A stretch of 64,000 nt of DNA from Flavobacterium lacustre (GTDB taxonomy: Bacteria; Bacteroidota; Bacteroidia; Flavobacteriales; Flavobacteriaceae), in the NCBI RefSeq assembly GCF_027474525.2, contig NZ_CP114882.2, positions 1,364,001 to 1,428,000 on the forward strand, read 5' to 3'. The translations under genes were made by a program, and so were the position numbers. How positions within the stretch are numbered: position 1 is the first letter of the stretch; each line of letters opens with the position of its first letter. The notes beneath the pieces were generated by a model. The model had not been told where the DNA came from, made no database searches, and saw nothing but the letters and a program-made list of their open reading frames with translations. Below, piece after piece: positions 27,305-36,327 of this stretch.

Positions 27305-27859
27305 TTGGCAAACGAACGCATCATATTAGGAATTGACCCCGGAACGACGATTATGGGTTTTGGATTGATAAAAGTTGTTGGCAAGAACATGCAGTTTTTG
27401 CAACTGAACGAATTGCAATTGTCCAAATACGACAATCATTATCAAAAGCTGAAAATTATTTTCGAACGTACGATTGAGTTAATTGATACGCATAATCCGG
27501 ATGAAATCGCAATCGAAGCGCCTTTCTTTGGTAAAAATGTGCAATCGATGCTAAAGTTGGGACGCGCACAAGGCGTTGCCATGGCGGCGGGACTTTCAAG
27601 AGATATTCCAATTACCGAATACGAACCAAAAAAAATAAAAATGGCGATTACCGGAAACGGAAATGCCAGTAAAGAGCAAGTTGCCAAAATGCTGCAGCAG
27701 CTTTTAGGACTGAAAGAATTACCTAAAAACCTAGATTCAACTGATGGATTGGCAGCCGCAGTTTGTCATTTTTTCAATTCCGGAAAAGTGGTTGGCGCCA
27801 AAAGTTATACCGGTTGGGATGCTTTTGTAAAACAAAACGAAGAACGGGTTAAAAAATAG
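27305..27859 (+). CDS. ruvC: Holliday junction resolvase RuvC
   Basis: A 184-residue resolvase. The first catalytic aspartate is in [14 protein letters not shown] (Asp11 with this start), the glutamate in [14 protein letters not shown], and further acidic residues in [15 protein letters not shown]. It cuts four-way junctions together with RuvAB during recombination repair. TTG at 27305 gives the usual family length. Longer readings from GTG at 27266 would overlap the start of the divergent membrane protein gene and add residues not found in the family. It is followed by hemW 58 bp later, in the same direction. Confidence 0.95.
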   Translation: MANERIILGIDPGTTIMGFGLIKVVGKNMQFLQLNELQLSKYDNHYQKLKIIFERTIELIDTHNPDEIAIEAPFFGKNVQSMLKLGRAQGVAMAAGLSRDIPITEYEPKKIKMAITGNGNASKEQVAKMLQQLLGLKELPKNLDSTDGLAAAVCHFFNSGKVVGAKSYTGWDAFVKQNEERVKK

Positions 27860-27917
27860 TAGCCGGTTTTCAGTTTGCACAACTGACCACTAAAACTGAA
27901 CACTGAATACTAAATCA

Positions 27918-29045
27918 ATGAGCGGAATCTACATACATATTCCTTTTTGCAAGCAGGCGTGTCATTACTGCGACTTCCATTTTTCGACTTCAATGAAGAA
28001 GAAAGAAGAAATGGTTTTGGCTATTGCCAAAGAAATTCAAATGCGCAAAAGTGAGTTTGAAAATGAAGATATCGAAACCATTTATTTTGGTGGAGGAACG
28101 CCAAGTGTTTTAACTTCAGAAGAAATTAATTTTTTGATTGCTGCAGTTTATAGCCATTATTCTGTGATTGAAAATCCCGAAATTACACTGGAAGCCAATC
28201 CTGATGATTTGTCAAGCGAACGAATAATTGAATTGTCTAAAAGTAAAATTAACCGATTAAGCATTGGAATTCAGTCTTTTTTTGAAGAAGATTTGCAACT
28301 GATGAACCGCGCTCATAATTCGGCTGAAGCCAAAAAATGCTTAGAAGAAGCAACTCAGTATTTCGACAATATTTCCCTTGATTTAATCTACGGAATTCCA
28401 GCAATGAGTAATGAAACATGGAAACAAAATATTGAAACAGCGCTGTCTTTTGGTATTCCGCATATTTCGAGTTATGCCTTAACGGTAGAACCAAAAACGG
28501 CTTTGAATAAACTCATTCAAACCGGAAAAATTACGGCGCCTAAAGACGAAGTCGCGCAAGAGCATTTTGCTATTTTGGTCGAAATGCTTGAAAATAATAG
28601 TTTCATTCATTATGAATTGTCAAATTTTGGCAAAGAAAACTATTTTTCCAAGAATAATTCAGCGTATTGGTTGGGGAAAAAATACATCGGAATTGGTCCT
28701 TCGGCACACAGTTATGATGGCGTTTCCCGAAGTTGGAATGTGTCGAATAATTCGCTGTATATAAAATCCATTCAAGAAAATAAACTGCCTAACGAAACTG
28801 AAATTCTTTCAATTGCTGACCGTTATAATGAATATGTTATGACCGGTTTACGAACGATTTGGGGCGTTTCTTTGGATAGAATCGGAACCGAATTTGGAAG
28901 CGAATATTTAGAATATTTGAACAAACAAGCACAGAAATTCCTTGATGATGATTTAGTTTTTATCGAAAACAATATTTTGAAACCAACTCCAAAAGGAAAG
29001 TTTTTGACGGATGGAATTGCGTCAGATTTATTTATCCTGAACTAG
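27918..29045 (+). CDS. hemW: Radical SAM heme chaperone HemW
   Basis: A 375-residue protein that starts MSGIYIHIPFCKQACHYCDF, with the radical SAM C-x3-C-x2-C cluster ligands at Cys11, Cys15 and Cys18. FGGGTPS is near 57-63, LEANPDD near 95, and the HemN C-terminal domain follows. HemW-type proteins carry heme and are often mis-called coproporphyrinogen III dehydrogenase. The true oxidase HemN has extra residues that are missing here. The last codons (ILN, TAG) lie in a dispersed palindrome at 29034-29054, so the C-terminus has been reshaped by that element. Confidence 0.9.
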   Translation: MSGIYIHIPFCKQACHYCDFHFSTSMKKKEEMVLAIAKEIQMRKSEFENEDIETIYFGGGTPSVLTSEEINFLIAAVYSHYSVIENPEITLEANPDDLSSERIIELSKSKINRLSIGIQSFFEEDLQLMNRAHNSAEAKKCLEEATQYFDNISLDLIYGIPAMSNETWKQNIETALSFGIPHISSYALTVEPKTALNKLIQTGKITAPKDEVAQEHFAILVEMLENNSFIHYELSNFGKENYFSKNNSAYWLGKKYIGIGPSAHSYDGVSRSWNVSNNSLYIKSIQENKLPNETEILSIADRYNEYVMTGLRTIWGVSLDRIGTEFGSEYLEYLNKQAQKFLDDDLVFIENNILKPTPKGKFLTDGIASDLFILN

Positions 29046-29054
29046 TTTCAGGAT
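29034..29054. repeat. Dispersed palindrome R1 at the end of hemW
   Basis: ATCCTGAA, CTAGT loop, TTCAGGAT: perfect 8-bp arms. It supplies the hemW stop codon (TAG in the loop). Confidence 0.7.
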
Positions 29055-29079
29055 CTGTTGATTTTAAATTGATTTATGT

Positions 29080-29364
29080 ATGGAAAAAGGATTTACATAT
29101 ATTTTGACTAATAAAAATGCCACTGTTTTATACGTAGGAGCAACCAAAAATCTTAAAAATAGAGTTGATTGCCATAGAAATGGGACAGGAGCATTTTTTA
29201 CAAAAAAATATAATGCCACAATTTTAATTTATTTTGAAGAGTTTGATTATTGGAGTGATGCTTTTAAAAGAGAAAAACAACTTAAAAATTGGCATAAAGA
29301 TTGGAAATGGAATATTGCAAAACTTTCAAATCCTGAATTAAAAGATTTATATTTGAACTTATAA
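29080..29364 (+). CDS. GIY-YIG nuclease superfamily protein
   Basis: A 94-residue single-domain protein. The GIY-like FTYILTN (5-11) and YIG-like LYVGATKNL (17-25) are followed by the catalytic arginine region KNRVDCHRNG and the glutamate in FKREKQLKNWH. The length matches the stand-alone UPF0213/YhbQ-like group. The family includes DNA repair and mobile-element nucleases; the role of these small members is unknown. It sits between two palindromes (R1 at 29034 and R2 at 29381) within the ruvC-hemW gene string. Confidence 0.88.
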   Translation: MEKGFTYILTNKNATVLYVGATKNLKNRVDCHRNGTGAFFTKKYNATILIYFEEFDYWSDAFKREKQLKNWHKDWKWNIAKLSNPELKDLYLNL

Positions 29365-29380
29365 AGTATCTCTGGATGAG

Positions 29381-29401
29381 ATGCTGAAATAAATTCAGCA
29401 T
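29381..29401. repeat. Dispersed palindrome R2 before the cyclase gene
   Basis: ATGCTGAA, ATAAA loop, TTCAGCAT. It has the same 8-5-8 layout as R1, with a C-G to G-C compensatory change at the third pair. It ends 2 bp before the ATG of the next gene. Confidence 0.7.
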
Positions 29402-29403
29402 AA

Positions 29404-30180
29404 ATGCTAGCAACAATTGATAACTTCAAAGTCAATCTATCAAATCCCATTGATATTTCGATTCCATTAACCAATACGGAGGAGAATCCAATTGCCTGGT
29501 ATATCGACAAGCCAGTCATTGAGCCTGTGGTTTTTGGCGATTGGATAGGAAGTGTAAACAAAGGCGCATCAACTAATTTTAATTCTATTTCCTTCAATCC
29601 TCATGGACATGGAACGCACACAGAATGTCTGGGGCATATTACACGCGAATTTTACAGTATTAATCAATCGTTGAAACAGTTTTTCTTTTTGGCCGAATTG
29701 ATTTCGGTTGTGCCGGAATTGCAAGGAGAAGATTTGGTAATAACGTTAGAAAACATCTCGACTGCGCTCGATGTGACATTGAAGTTAGGTGTTCTAAAAG
29801 AAGCCCTAATCATTAGAACGCTACCTAATTTTAAAATAAAAAAGTCTTTAAAATATTCGAATACCAATCCGGCTTATCTTTCTGAAGAGGCTGCGCGTTT
29901 CATTCGCGAAAGCGGAATTCAACATTTATTGATTGATTTGCCAAGCGTCGATAAAGAAAAAGATGATGGAAAATTATTGGCACACAAAGCCTTTTGGAAT
30001 GTTACCAATGTCAACAATCTGAATGCTGATGCGCGATTGGATTGCACGATTACCGAAATGATTTTTGTTCCAGATGAAGTGAAAGACGGCAGTTATTTGC
30101 TGAATTTACAAATTGCATCTTTTGAGAATGACGCGAGTCCGAGTAAGCCAGTTTTGTATGCTATTTTAAACGATAAATGA
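29404..30180 (+). CDS. Cyclase family (kynurenine formamidase-like) metal hydrolase
   Basis: A 258-residue cytoplasmic protein of the cyclase/KynB superfamily. The metal site HGHGTHTECLGH is at 67-78, with the normally present Asp of HxGTHxD replaced by Glu74. A second segment, HLLIDLPSVDKEKDDG, is near 177-192. The family hydrolyses amides or lactones; no kynurenine pathway genes are nearby, so the substrate is open. The stretch from 29755 to 29777 (ISTALDV) matches the TCTCGA palindrome family. The start ATG lies 2 bp after palindrome R2, which probably shapes the ribosome-binding region. Confidence 0.85.
   Translation: MLATIDNFKVNLSNPIDISIPLTNTEENPIAWYIDKPVIEPVVFGDWIGSVNKGASTNFNSISFNPHGHGTHTECLGHITREFYSINQSLKQFFFLAELISVVPELQGEDLVITLENISTALDVTLKLGVLKEALIIRTLPNFKIKKSLKYSNTNPAYLSEEAARFIRESGIQHLLIDLPSVDKEKDDGKLLAHKAFWNVTNVNNLNADARLDCTITEMIFVPDEVKDGSYLLNLQIASFENDASPSKPVLYAILNDK
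29755..29777. repeat. TCTCGA-type palindrome within the cyclase gene
   Basis: TCTCGA, CTGCGC, TCGATG then TGACA: one arm is decayed. It is kept in frame and translated. Confidence 0.5.
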
Positions 30181-30194
30181 AATAATTTTAAAAA

Positions 30195-30566
30195 ATGAAT
30201 TTAGAAACGTACTACGAATATTGCCTTTCTAAAAAAGGAGTGACGGAACATTTCCCTTTTGACGAAGATACTTTAGTTTTTAAAGTAGGTGGAAAAATGT
30301 TTGCTCTGTCTTCTTTAAGTCAATGGGAAAAAGGGAATCCATCGGTTAATTTAAAATGTGATCCCGAATATGCTCAAGAACTACGAGCGCAATACGATGC
30401 CATTCAACCGGGTTTTCACATGAGCAAGGTTCATTGGAATACGATTGCTTTAAATGAAGGGCTTTCGGATCAGTTTTTAGAAGAATTGATTGACCATTCC
30501 TATGAATTGGTTTTCAAAAGTTTAACAAAGAAATTGCAAACTGAAATTCAGGAATTAGAAAATTAG
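30195..30566 (+). CDS. MmcQ/YjbR family protein
   Basis: A 123-residue protein with the family marks KGVTEHFPFDEDTLVFKVGGKMFAL (residues 14-38), LKCDPEYAQELRAQ and HWNTIALNEGLSD. It has a CyaY-like fold described as a double-wing DNA-binding motif. Cellular role is unknown. It starts 14 bp after the cyclase gene, so it is probably co-translated from the same transcript. Full length and no oddities. Confidence 0.88.
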   Translation: MNLETYYEYCLSKKGVTEHFPFDEDTLVFKVGGKMFALSSLSQWEKGNPSVNLKCDPEYAQELRAQYDAIQPGFHMSKVHWNTIALNEGLSDQFLEELIDHSYELVFKSLTKKLQTEIQELEN

Positions 30567-30606
30567 GCATTACTTTTGCAAGGCATATGGAATAAATTAT
30601 AAACAC

Positions 30607-30626
30607 ATTCTGAATAAATTCAGCAT
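30607..30626. repeat. Dispersed palindrome R3, decayed
   Basis: ATTCTGAA, TAAA, TTCAGCAT. One arm position no longer pairs and the loop is one base shorter than in R1/R2. It ends 3 bp before the ATG at 30630. Confidence 0.55.
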
Positions 30627-30629
30627 AAA

Positions 30630-31328
30630 ATGAAAGAACAATTTAAGAAGTTTTTAAACGAAGAACAAGACCCAAAAGCTATTGAAAAAATCGCTTCAAA
30701 ATTGAGTGATTTATTGATGAAGAATGAAGAAATAGGCTATATCGCGGTTCAGAAAAAACCAGCAATTACAGTTCTTCCGGACAGTATTGTATTGACCAAT
30801 AAAAGAATTATCATTTGTAAGCCCAAAAATCTGGGACTTTCAATGGATTTTATTGATTTTACTTGGGACGAAATAGAAGGAACTTTTGTAAAAGAAAATA
30901 TTTTAGGTTCTGAATTTTCGTTTTCGACCAAAACGAATATGGACGTTTCGATTGATTATATTCCTAAAATCCAAGCCCGAAAAATATTTACTTATGCTAA
31001 AGAGCAACTAGATATTCTGAAAAATGGTGCTCCATCTGCGTCAATACTTCCTGATGAAATTCCAGTTGTGCCAGTAGATGAAGAAGAAGTTATTGAAGAA
31101 ATGGAAACAGAAGAAGTAACTAGTTTTGCCGAAATAATGCCGGTTGTTCCTCATTATTCAGAGCCAGTTCAAGAGAATGTTGCTTCAACCACAGAAAATA
31201 AATCAGGCGAATTGTCACAAGATGAACTTTTTGCGAAATTACAGAATTACAAAAAATTACTGGATAACGGTTTGATTCTTCAAGGCGAATACGATGCTTT
31301 CAAGAAAGAAATTCTAAGTCAGATGTAG
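30630..31328 (+). CDS. PH-domain and SHOCT-domain protein
   Basis: A 232-residue soluble protein. The N-terminal 120 or so residues form a bacterial PH-like domain (ITVLPDSIVLTNKRIIICKP at 47-66, FIDFTWDEIEGTFVKE). A Glu/Val-rich linker (about 135-190) follows, then a C-terminal SHOCT helical pair (ELFAKLQNYKKLLDNGLIL, EYDAFKKEILSQM). SHOCT domains are short oligomerisation units often found at protein ends. Function is unknown. It is the last gene of the ruvC-hemW string, convergent with the DUF4407 gene across a hairpin terminator. Confidence 0.82.
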   Translation: MKEQFKKFLNEEQDPKAIEKIASKLSDLLMKNEEIGYIAVQKKPAITVLPDSIVLTNKRIIICKPKNLGLSMDFIDFTWDEIEGTFVKENILGSEFSFSTKTNMDVSIDYIPKIQARKIFTYAKEQLDILKNGAPSASILPDEIPVVPVDEEEVIEEMETEEVTSFAEIMPVVPHYSEPVQENVASTTENKSGELSQDELFAKLQNYKKLLDNGLILQGEYDAFKKEILSQM

Positions 31329-31343
31329 CTAGTTATAAAGATC

Positions 31344-31392
31344 GAAAGTCCTAAAGTCAAAAGATATTTTCTCTTTTAACTTTAGGACTTTC
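31344..31392. terminator. Bidirectional terminator between convergent genes
   Basis: 21-bp arms (31344-31364 and 31372-31392) with one mismatch (20 of 21), 7-nt loop, GAAAGTCCTAAAGT core. Confidence 0.8.
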
Positions 31393-31410
31393 AAATTTTT
31401 AATATTCAGA

Positions 31411-32511
31411 TTAAAGTGTTCTTTTCTGCTTTTCCACAAAATTATTAGATTGTAATTCTAATAAATCCGCCGCGTTTTTTCGTTGTAAATCATACAGGTT
31501 TTTGTCTTCGGCAATGTCATTATATACTTTGTCATGCATGGCAGCACTTGTTTTAACCAGTAAATTTCTTTGGTATTTGTCTTGTTCTATTGTTGCTTTT
31601 AATGCGGTTTCTAAATCTTCCGATTTATAGTCGTATTCTCCTTTTGGCGACAAAAGTTTAGCAATAATTGGCGACGTTTCTATGGCTAAAAACAACAACA
31701 TGATAAAAAAGGAAGGCAACCAAGGCAGTTTATTCAACGCATTGATTCGTGCCATTAAGCCGTCAAAACCATCAATAATAGGTTGGGTTTCGGTAATTTT
31801 TTTGTCTAAATCAGTTTGGAGGGTTTTGGTGTTTTTTTCTTTTTCGGCTATTTTGGCTAAGTTGTTTTTTTGTAAAGTGTCCAGTTCTTTTTTAGCCAAA
31901 TCGTGTTTGGCTATTTTTTCTTTAAAAACAGGGCCTTTACCTAATTTTTTAGTCCCGGCAGTTCCTTCGGCTTCGGTGATGTAGGTTTCGTATAAAGTGT
32001 TTACTTCTTTCTCTTTCTTGGTAATTTCTGCTTTTAGACTGGCAATTTCCGTTTTGTTTTTGTCCAAATCGGATTTGAAATAATTAGCCACTTCTTTTTT
32101 ATTATTCAAAGCCATGGCATTTTTTTCTTTCAAAAGAACGGTATTGATTTCTTTTTCGAAAATTTTAATCTCTAAAGGTTTCGAAATCACGATGGCAATA
32201 ATTATAGCCAGAATAATTCGGGGCGTTGCCTGCAAAAATTCGCTCCACAAATTATCTCTTTTTCGAATGGTGGAAACAATAAAACGATCCAGATTAAAGA
32301 TGAGTAAACTCCAGACAATTCCAAAAAGAATTGCGGGAACAACATCATCAAAAACGGTGAAAAGCGCATAAGAACTGGCAATAAACGCCATAACTGCGGT
32401 AAAGAAAACGGTGGCGCCAATACCTACATATTTGGTTTGTTCGCCTTCGGAGCAACCTTCAAGAAGGTTTTTATCGGCTCCGGAACAGAGGATAAAAAAT
32501 TGTTTTAACAT
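31411..32511 (-). CDS. DUF4407 membrane protein with a coiled-coil loop
   Basis: A 366-residue protein with three hydrophobic segments in the first 115 residues, including GIVWSLLIFNLDRFIVS typical of DUF4407. A long charged coiled coil (about 135-240, many KE/KK heptads) and another hydrophobic segment (LPWLPSFFIMLLFLAIETSPII, about 268-289) follow, then a soluble tail. It is predicted to be an inner-membrane protein with a large helical domain on one side. Function is unknown. A TAAATTTG-type box (CAAATTTA on plus, 32541-32548) precedes it. Confidence 0.85.
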   Translation of the reverse strand: MLKQFFILCSGADKNLLEGCSEGEQTKYVGIGATVFFTAVMAFIASSYALFTVFDDVVPAILFGIVWSLLIFNLDRFIVSTIRKRDNLWSEFLQATPRIILAIIIAIVISKPLEIKIFEKEINTVLLKEKNAMALNNKKEVANYFKSDLDKNKTEIASLKAEITKKEKEVNTLYETYITEAEGTAGTKKLGKGPVFKEKIAKHDLAKKELDTLQKNNLAKIAEKEKNTKTLQTDLDKKITETQPIIDGFDGLMARINALNKLPWLPSFFIMLLFLAIETSPIIAKLLSPKGEYDYKSEDLETALKATIEQDKYQRNLLVKTSAAMHDKVYNDIAEDKNLYDLQRKNAADLLELQSNNFVEKQKRTL

Positions 32512-32620
32512 GATTGATTATTTTGATTGATTGATGTTTGCAAATTTAACGCCAAAAAATGAATATTGGTATAAATGATTGATATCTTTTCGATTAGCGT
32601 TCAGTTTGATGTATTGTAAT

Positions 32621-32650
32621 AAAAAAGAGCCGCTCTTTACGAACAGCTCC
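32621..32650 (-). terminator. Terminator of pckA
   Basis: On the minus strand, GAGCTGTTC pairs with GAGCGGCTC (two G-U pairs) around GTAAA, followed by a T-run. Confidence 0.8.
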
Positions 32651-32675
32651 TTTTCTTTTTTGAATTAATAATAAC

Positions 32676-34277
32676 TTATGCTATTGGCGCACCAGCCATG
32701 ATTTCGGAATTGGCAAATGCTGAAAATTTGGCAAAGTTAGCTTTGAATTTTTGGGCTAATTCCACTGCTTTCTTATCGTATAGTTCAGGGTCTTCCCAAG
32801 TATTTCTTGGATTCAATATTTCGCTTGGAACATTAGGACACGATTGTGGTTTAGCAAACCCAAATACTTTATGGTTTTCATAAGCCACATTGTCTAATTC
32901 TCCGTTTAATGCTGCGGTAATCATAGCACGCGTGTATTTCAATTTCATGCGACTGCCTATTCCGTAAGGTCCGCCTGTCCATCCTGTATTGATGAGCCAT
33001 ACTTTTACATTTCCGTCTTTCATTTTTTTACTCAGCATTTCTGCATATTTTGTGGGATGTAAAGGCATGAATGGAGCCCCAAAACAAGCGGAGAAATTAG
33101 GTTGTGGTTCTGTTACTCCGGCTTCTGTTCCGGCTACTTTTGCGGTATAACCCGAAATAAAATGATAAGCGGCCTGTCCCGGAGTCAGTTTTGAAATAGG
33201 AGGTATGATTCCAAAAGAATCGGCTGTGAGGAAAAATATATTTTTAGGGTTTTCACCAATAGAACCTGGCTGAATGTTGTCGATGTGATAGATAGGGTAG
33301 CTTACTCGTGTGTTTGGAGTGATGGAAATATCTTGATAATCAACCTCGTTTGTCCCTTCTTTGAAAATAACATTTTCTAAAAGCGCCCCTTTTTTGATGG
33401 CTCTAAAAATGTCCGGTTCATTCTCTTCTGAAAGATTGATAACTTTGGCGTAACAGCCTCCTTCAAAATTGAAAACGGTATTTTCATTGGTCCAGCCATG
33501 CTCATCGTCACCAATCAGTTTTCGGTTAGGATCGGCGGATAAAGTAGTTTTTCCGGTTCCTGATAAACCAAAGAAAATTGCGGTGTCTCCGTCTTCTCCT
33601 ACATTGGCACTGCAATGCATAGGTAACGTATTTTTGAAAACCGGCAGAATAAAATTTAAAGCAGAGAAAATCCCTTTTTTTATTTCTCCTGTATATCCCG
33701 TTCCGCCAATAAGCGCAATTTTTCGGGTAAAATCTATTATGGCAAAATTACTTTGGCGCGTCCCGTCAACAGCTGGATTGGCTTCAAAATGTGGGGCACA
33801 AATTACGGACCATTCTGCTGTAAAATCATCGAGTTCCTCTATTTCCGGTCTCAAAAACATATTGAAACAAAATAAATTTGACCAAGCGGTTTCGGTAACT
33901 ACTCTCACATTCAATCGGTAATTAGGGTCGGCGCAAACATAAGTATCTCTTACAAAAACTTCCTTTTTGGAGAGGTAAGCAGTTACTTTTGTGTACAAAG
34001 CATCAAAAGCGGCTGGCTCAAAAGGAATATTTACATTTCCCCACCATACTTTGTCTTCTGTAATGTTGTCTTTTACAATAAATCGGTCTTGAGGAGAACG
34101 TCCTGTAAATTGACCGGTGTTGATGGCCAATGCGCCTGTTGAATTTTCAGTTCCTTGTCCGGATTGAATCGTTAAATCGTGTAATTCGTTAGCGCTTAAT
34201 TGGTAATGAATCGTAGGGCTTGTAATACCTAAGTCAGTTAACGCAATCGATTTCGTAAAAAGGGCGTAGTTGTCCAT
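32676..34277 (-). CDS. pckA: Phosphoenolpyruvate carboxykinase (ATP)
   Basis: A 533-residue cytoplasmic enzyme converting oxaloacetate and ATP to PEP, ADP and CO2, the entry step of gluconeogenesis. Visible are the kinase-1 P-loop GLSGTGKTTLSADP (near 238-251), the metal site LIGDDEHGW, the ITPNTRVSYPI segment and the R-S-P substrate loop TGRSPQDRFIV near 58-68. Length and order are normal for the ATP-dependent type. It is a single-gene transcript. A TACTTTTG box (34320-34313 on minus) may be its -7 element, although a matching -33 box is not clear. Confidence 0.97.
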   Translation of the reverse strand: MDNYALFTKSIALTDLGITSPTIHYQLSANELHDLTIQSGQGTENSTGALAINTGQFTGRSPQDRFIVKDNITEDKVWWGNVNIPFEPAAFDALYTKVTAYLSKKEVFVRDTYVCADPNYRLNVRVVTETAWSNLFCFNMFLRPEIEELDDFTAEWSVICAPHFEANPAVDGTRQSNFAIIDFTRKIALIGGTGYTGEIKKGIFSALNFILPVFKNTLPMHCSANVGEDGDTAIFFGLSGTGKTTLSADPNRKLIGDDEHGWTNENTVFNFEGGCYAKVINLSEENEPDIFRAIKKGALLENVIFKEGTNEVDYQDISITPNTRVSYPIYHIDNIQPGSIGENPKNIFFLTADSFGIIPPISKLTPGQAAYHFISGYTAKVAGTEAGVTEPQPNFSACFGAPFMPLHPTKYAEMLSKKMKDGNVKVWLINTGWTGGPYGIGSRMKLKYTRAMITAALNGELDNVAYENHKVFGFAKPQSCPNVPSEILNPRNTWEDPELYDKKAVELAQKFKANFAKFSAFANSEIMAGAPIA

Positions 34278-34351
34278 AAATTTCTAGTTGTGAGTGTTGT
34301 TTTTTAAGACTGCAAAAGTAGAAATTATTTATCAGAAAGATTTGTACTATT

Positions 34352-34744
34352 CTATTTTAACGTTTTTTTCTTTAAAAAATGGAATAGTAAAACGCTCCAT
34401 CCCAGTATTAACAGGAGTCCGCCGATAGGAGTTACAAAACCGATAACTTTAAAATCAAATGAAGTGAGGCTGTTTGTTGCTAATAAATAAATAGAGCCAG
34501 AGAAAAAGATTACGCCAAAAACAATTAAAAACCAGATGGATTTTTTTGTTTTTTGAGGAAAATCATTCAGGCTTCCAAGGAACAATAAAAACAAGGCATG
34601 ATACATTTGATAACGCACTCCGGTTTCAAAAGTGACAAGCGCTTCAACCGGCAAGATTTTTTTTAAGGCATGTGCACCAAAAGCACCCAAAATGATTGCT
34701 ATTATCCCGAAAATTGCTCCTGTAGAAAGTATCTTTTTGTCCAT
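34352..34744 (-). CDS. DUF423 family small membrane protein
   Basis: A 130-residue protein with four hydrophobic segments and the family signature AIILGAFGAHALKKIL (about 16-31), then FETGVRYQMYHALFLLFLGS. It is an inner-membrane protein of unknown role, common in bacteria. The gene is monocistronic, lying between pckA and the divergent saccharopine-dehydrogenase-like gene. Nothing odd is seen. Confidence 0.9.
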   Translation of the reverse strand: MDKKILSTGAIFGIIAIILGAFGAHALKKILPVEALVTFETGVRYQMYHALFLLFLGSLNDFPQKTKKSIWFLIVFGVIFFSGSIYLLATNSLTSFDFKVIGFVTPIGGLLLILGWSVLLFHFLKKKTLK

Positions 34745-34833
34745 TTTAAATTTATTTTATACAAAAGTATTCCTTATATCGTTAGTAGTAAAATTTTTTA
34801 CAAGATACTTTTATCTGTATTTAACACAATAGA

Positions 34834-34865
34834 TTTGTTATAAATACAACAATATTGTATGTTTG
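34834..34865 (+). promoter_or_regulatory. Promoter of the saccharopine-dehydrogenase-like gene
   Basis: TTTG (34834-34837), 20 bp, TATGTTTG (34858-34865). The ATG at 34859 lies inside the -7 box, which supports the later start at 34886. Confidence 0.7.
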
Positions 34866-34885
34866 TGTTACATTTATTTATAAAT

Positions 34886-36256
34886 ATGAGAACAATTCTA
34901 ATTATTGGTGCAGGAAGATCAGCTTCGTCGTTGATACAGTATCTTTTGAATAAATCCGAAAAAGAAAATTTACATCTAGTAATTGGGGATTTATCTTTGG
35001 CTTTGGCCGAAAAAAAGACCAATAACCATCCTAATGCTACGCCAATAGCATTAGATATTCTTGATGAAAATCAACGAAAAAAGGCCATTCAAAATGCGAC
35101 TATTGTCATCTCGATGTTGCCGGCGCATTTGCATATAGAGGTTGCAAAAGATTGTATTTTATATAAAAAACATTTAGTTACGGCATCATACATCAGTGAT
35201 GCGATGCAGGAACTGGATGCTGTTGCCAAAGAAAATAATTTGATTTTCATGAACGAAATTGGCCTCGATCCCGGAATAGATCATATGAGTGCCATGAAAG
35301 TAATTGATGAAATTACAGCCAAAGGCGGAAAAATGCTCTTGTTCGAATCTTTTTGTGGTGGATTAGTAGCGCCGGAATCTGACACGAATCTTTGGAATTA
35401 TAAATTTACCTGGGCGCCTCGCAATGTAGTTCTTGCCGGACAAGGCGGCGCTGCAAAATTCATACAAGAAGGTGCATATAAATACATTCCTTATGTAAAC
35501 CTGTTTCGCAGAACCGAATTTCTTCAAGTTGAAGGATACGGGAAATTTGAGGCGTATTCTAATAGGGATTCGTTGAAATATCGCAGTGTTTACGGTCTCG
35601 ACAATGTTCTTACTTTATACCGGGGAACGATACGCCGCGTAGGATTTTCGAAAGCGTGGAATATGTTTGTGCAACTGGGAATGACCGATGACAGTTATAT
35701 TATGGAAGGTTCAGAGGAAATGAGTTACCGTCAATATGTGAATTCATTTTTGCCGTACCATCCAACGGATTCGGTTGAAATTAAGATGCGTTTGATTCTT
35801 AAAATTGACCAAGATGACATCATGTGGGACAAGCTTTTAGAACTGGATTTGTTTAACAGAGATAAAAAAGTAGGCTTGAAAAATGCTACTCCAGCCCAAA
35901 TTTTAGAAAAAATCCTTTCTGAGAGTTGGACTCTTCAGCCGGATGATAAAGATATGATTGTGATGTACCATAAATTTGGTTACGAAATAAACGGCAAAAA
36001 AGAGCAAATCGATTCAAAAATGGTGTGTATTGGCGAAGACCAAACCTATACCGCTATGGCAAAAACAGTAGGATTACCTGTTGCTATGGCCACTTTATTG
36101 ATACTCAACGGTACTATAACTACGCCGGGAGTTCAGCTGCCGATTCGTAAAGAAGTGTACCTGCCGATATTGAAAGAATTAGAAGAATATGGCGTTGTTT
36201 TTCACGAACAGTCCATGCCGTATTTGGGATATAATCCCGATAAAAATTTTAGTTAA
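34886..36256 (+). CDS. Saccharopine dehydrogenase family protein
   Basis: A 456-residue NAD(P)-dependent oxidoreductase with a Rossmann start, MRTILIIGAGRSASSLIQYL (dinucleotide motif GAGRSAS at 8-14). EIGLDPGIDHMSA follows near 130, and then the saccharopine reductase C-terminal domain (FCGGLVAPESDTNLWNYKF). The family makes or splits saccharopine in lysine catabolism or acts in related imino acid reductions. The glutamate-forming type is annotated in many flavobacteria, but no other lysine gene is nearby. The start at 34886 is chosen from the promoter position and the clean Rossmann start. Confidence 0.85.
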   Translation: MRTILIIGAGRSASSLIQYLLNKSEKENLHLVIGDLSLALAEKKTNNHPNATPIALDILDENQRKKAIQNATIVISMLPAHLHIEVAKDCILYKKHLVTASYISDAMQELDAVAKENNLIFMNEIGLDPGIDHMSAMKVIDEITAKGGKMLLFESFCGGLVAPESDTNLWNYKFTWAPRNVVLAGQGGAAKFIQEGAYKYIPYVNLFRRTEFLQVEGYGKFEAYSNRDSLKYRSVYGLDNVLTLYRGTIRRVGFSKAWNMFVQLGMTDDSYIMEGSEEMSYRQYVNSFLPYHPTDSVEIKMRLILKIDQDDIMWDKLLELDLFNRDKKVGLKNATPAQILEKILSESWTLQPDDKDMIVMYHKFGYEINGKKEQIDSKMVCIGEDQTYTAMAKTVGLPVAMATLLILNGTITTPGVQLPIRKEVYLPILKELEEYGVVFHEQSMPYLGYNPDKNFS

Positions 36257-36284
36257 TAGTTTTTTAGATTTTTTTTGGTTTGAT

Positions 36285-36327
36285 AAATCCGTTACTCTCG
36301 ACATTTTGAGAGTTACGGATTTTTTTA
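36285..36327. terminator. Bidirectional terminator between convergent genes
   Basis: AAATCCGTTACTCTC pairs with GAGAGTTACGGATTT at 14 of 15 positions and is followed by a T-run that overlaps the stop codon of the next gene. Confidence 0.85.

Noticed and set aside
27866..27917. ACTGA-type short repeats before hemW
   Set aside because: They are few, irregular, and typical of spacer DNA in this group; no structure or function could be supported.
27918..29045. Coproporphyrinogen III oxidase (hemN) for the hemW gene
   Set aside because: The N-terminal radical SAM site starts at the HemW position and the extra N-terminal residues of HemN are absent.
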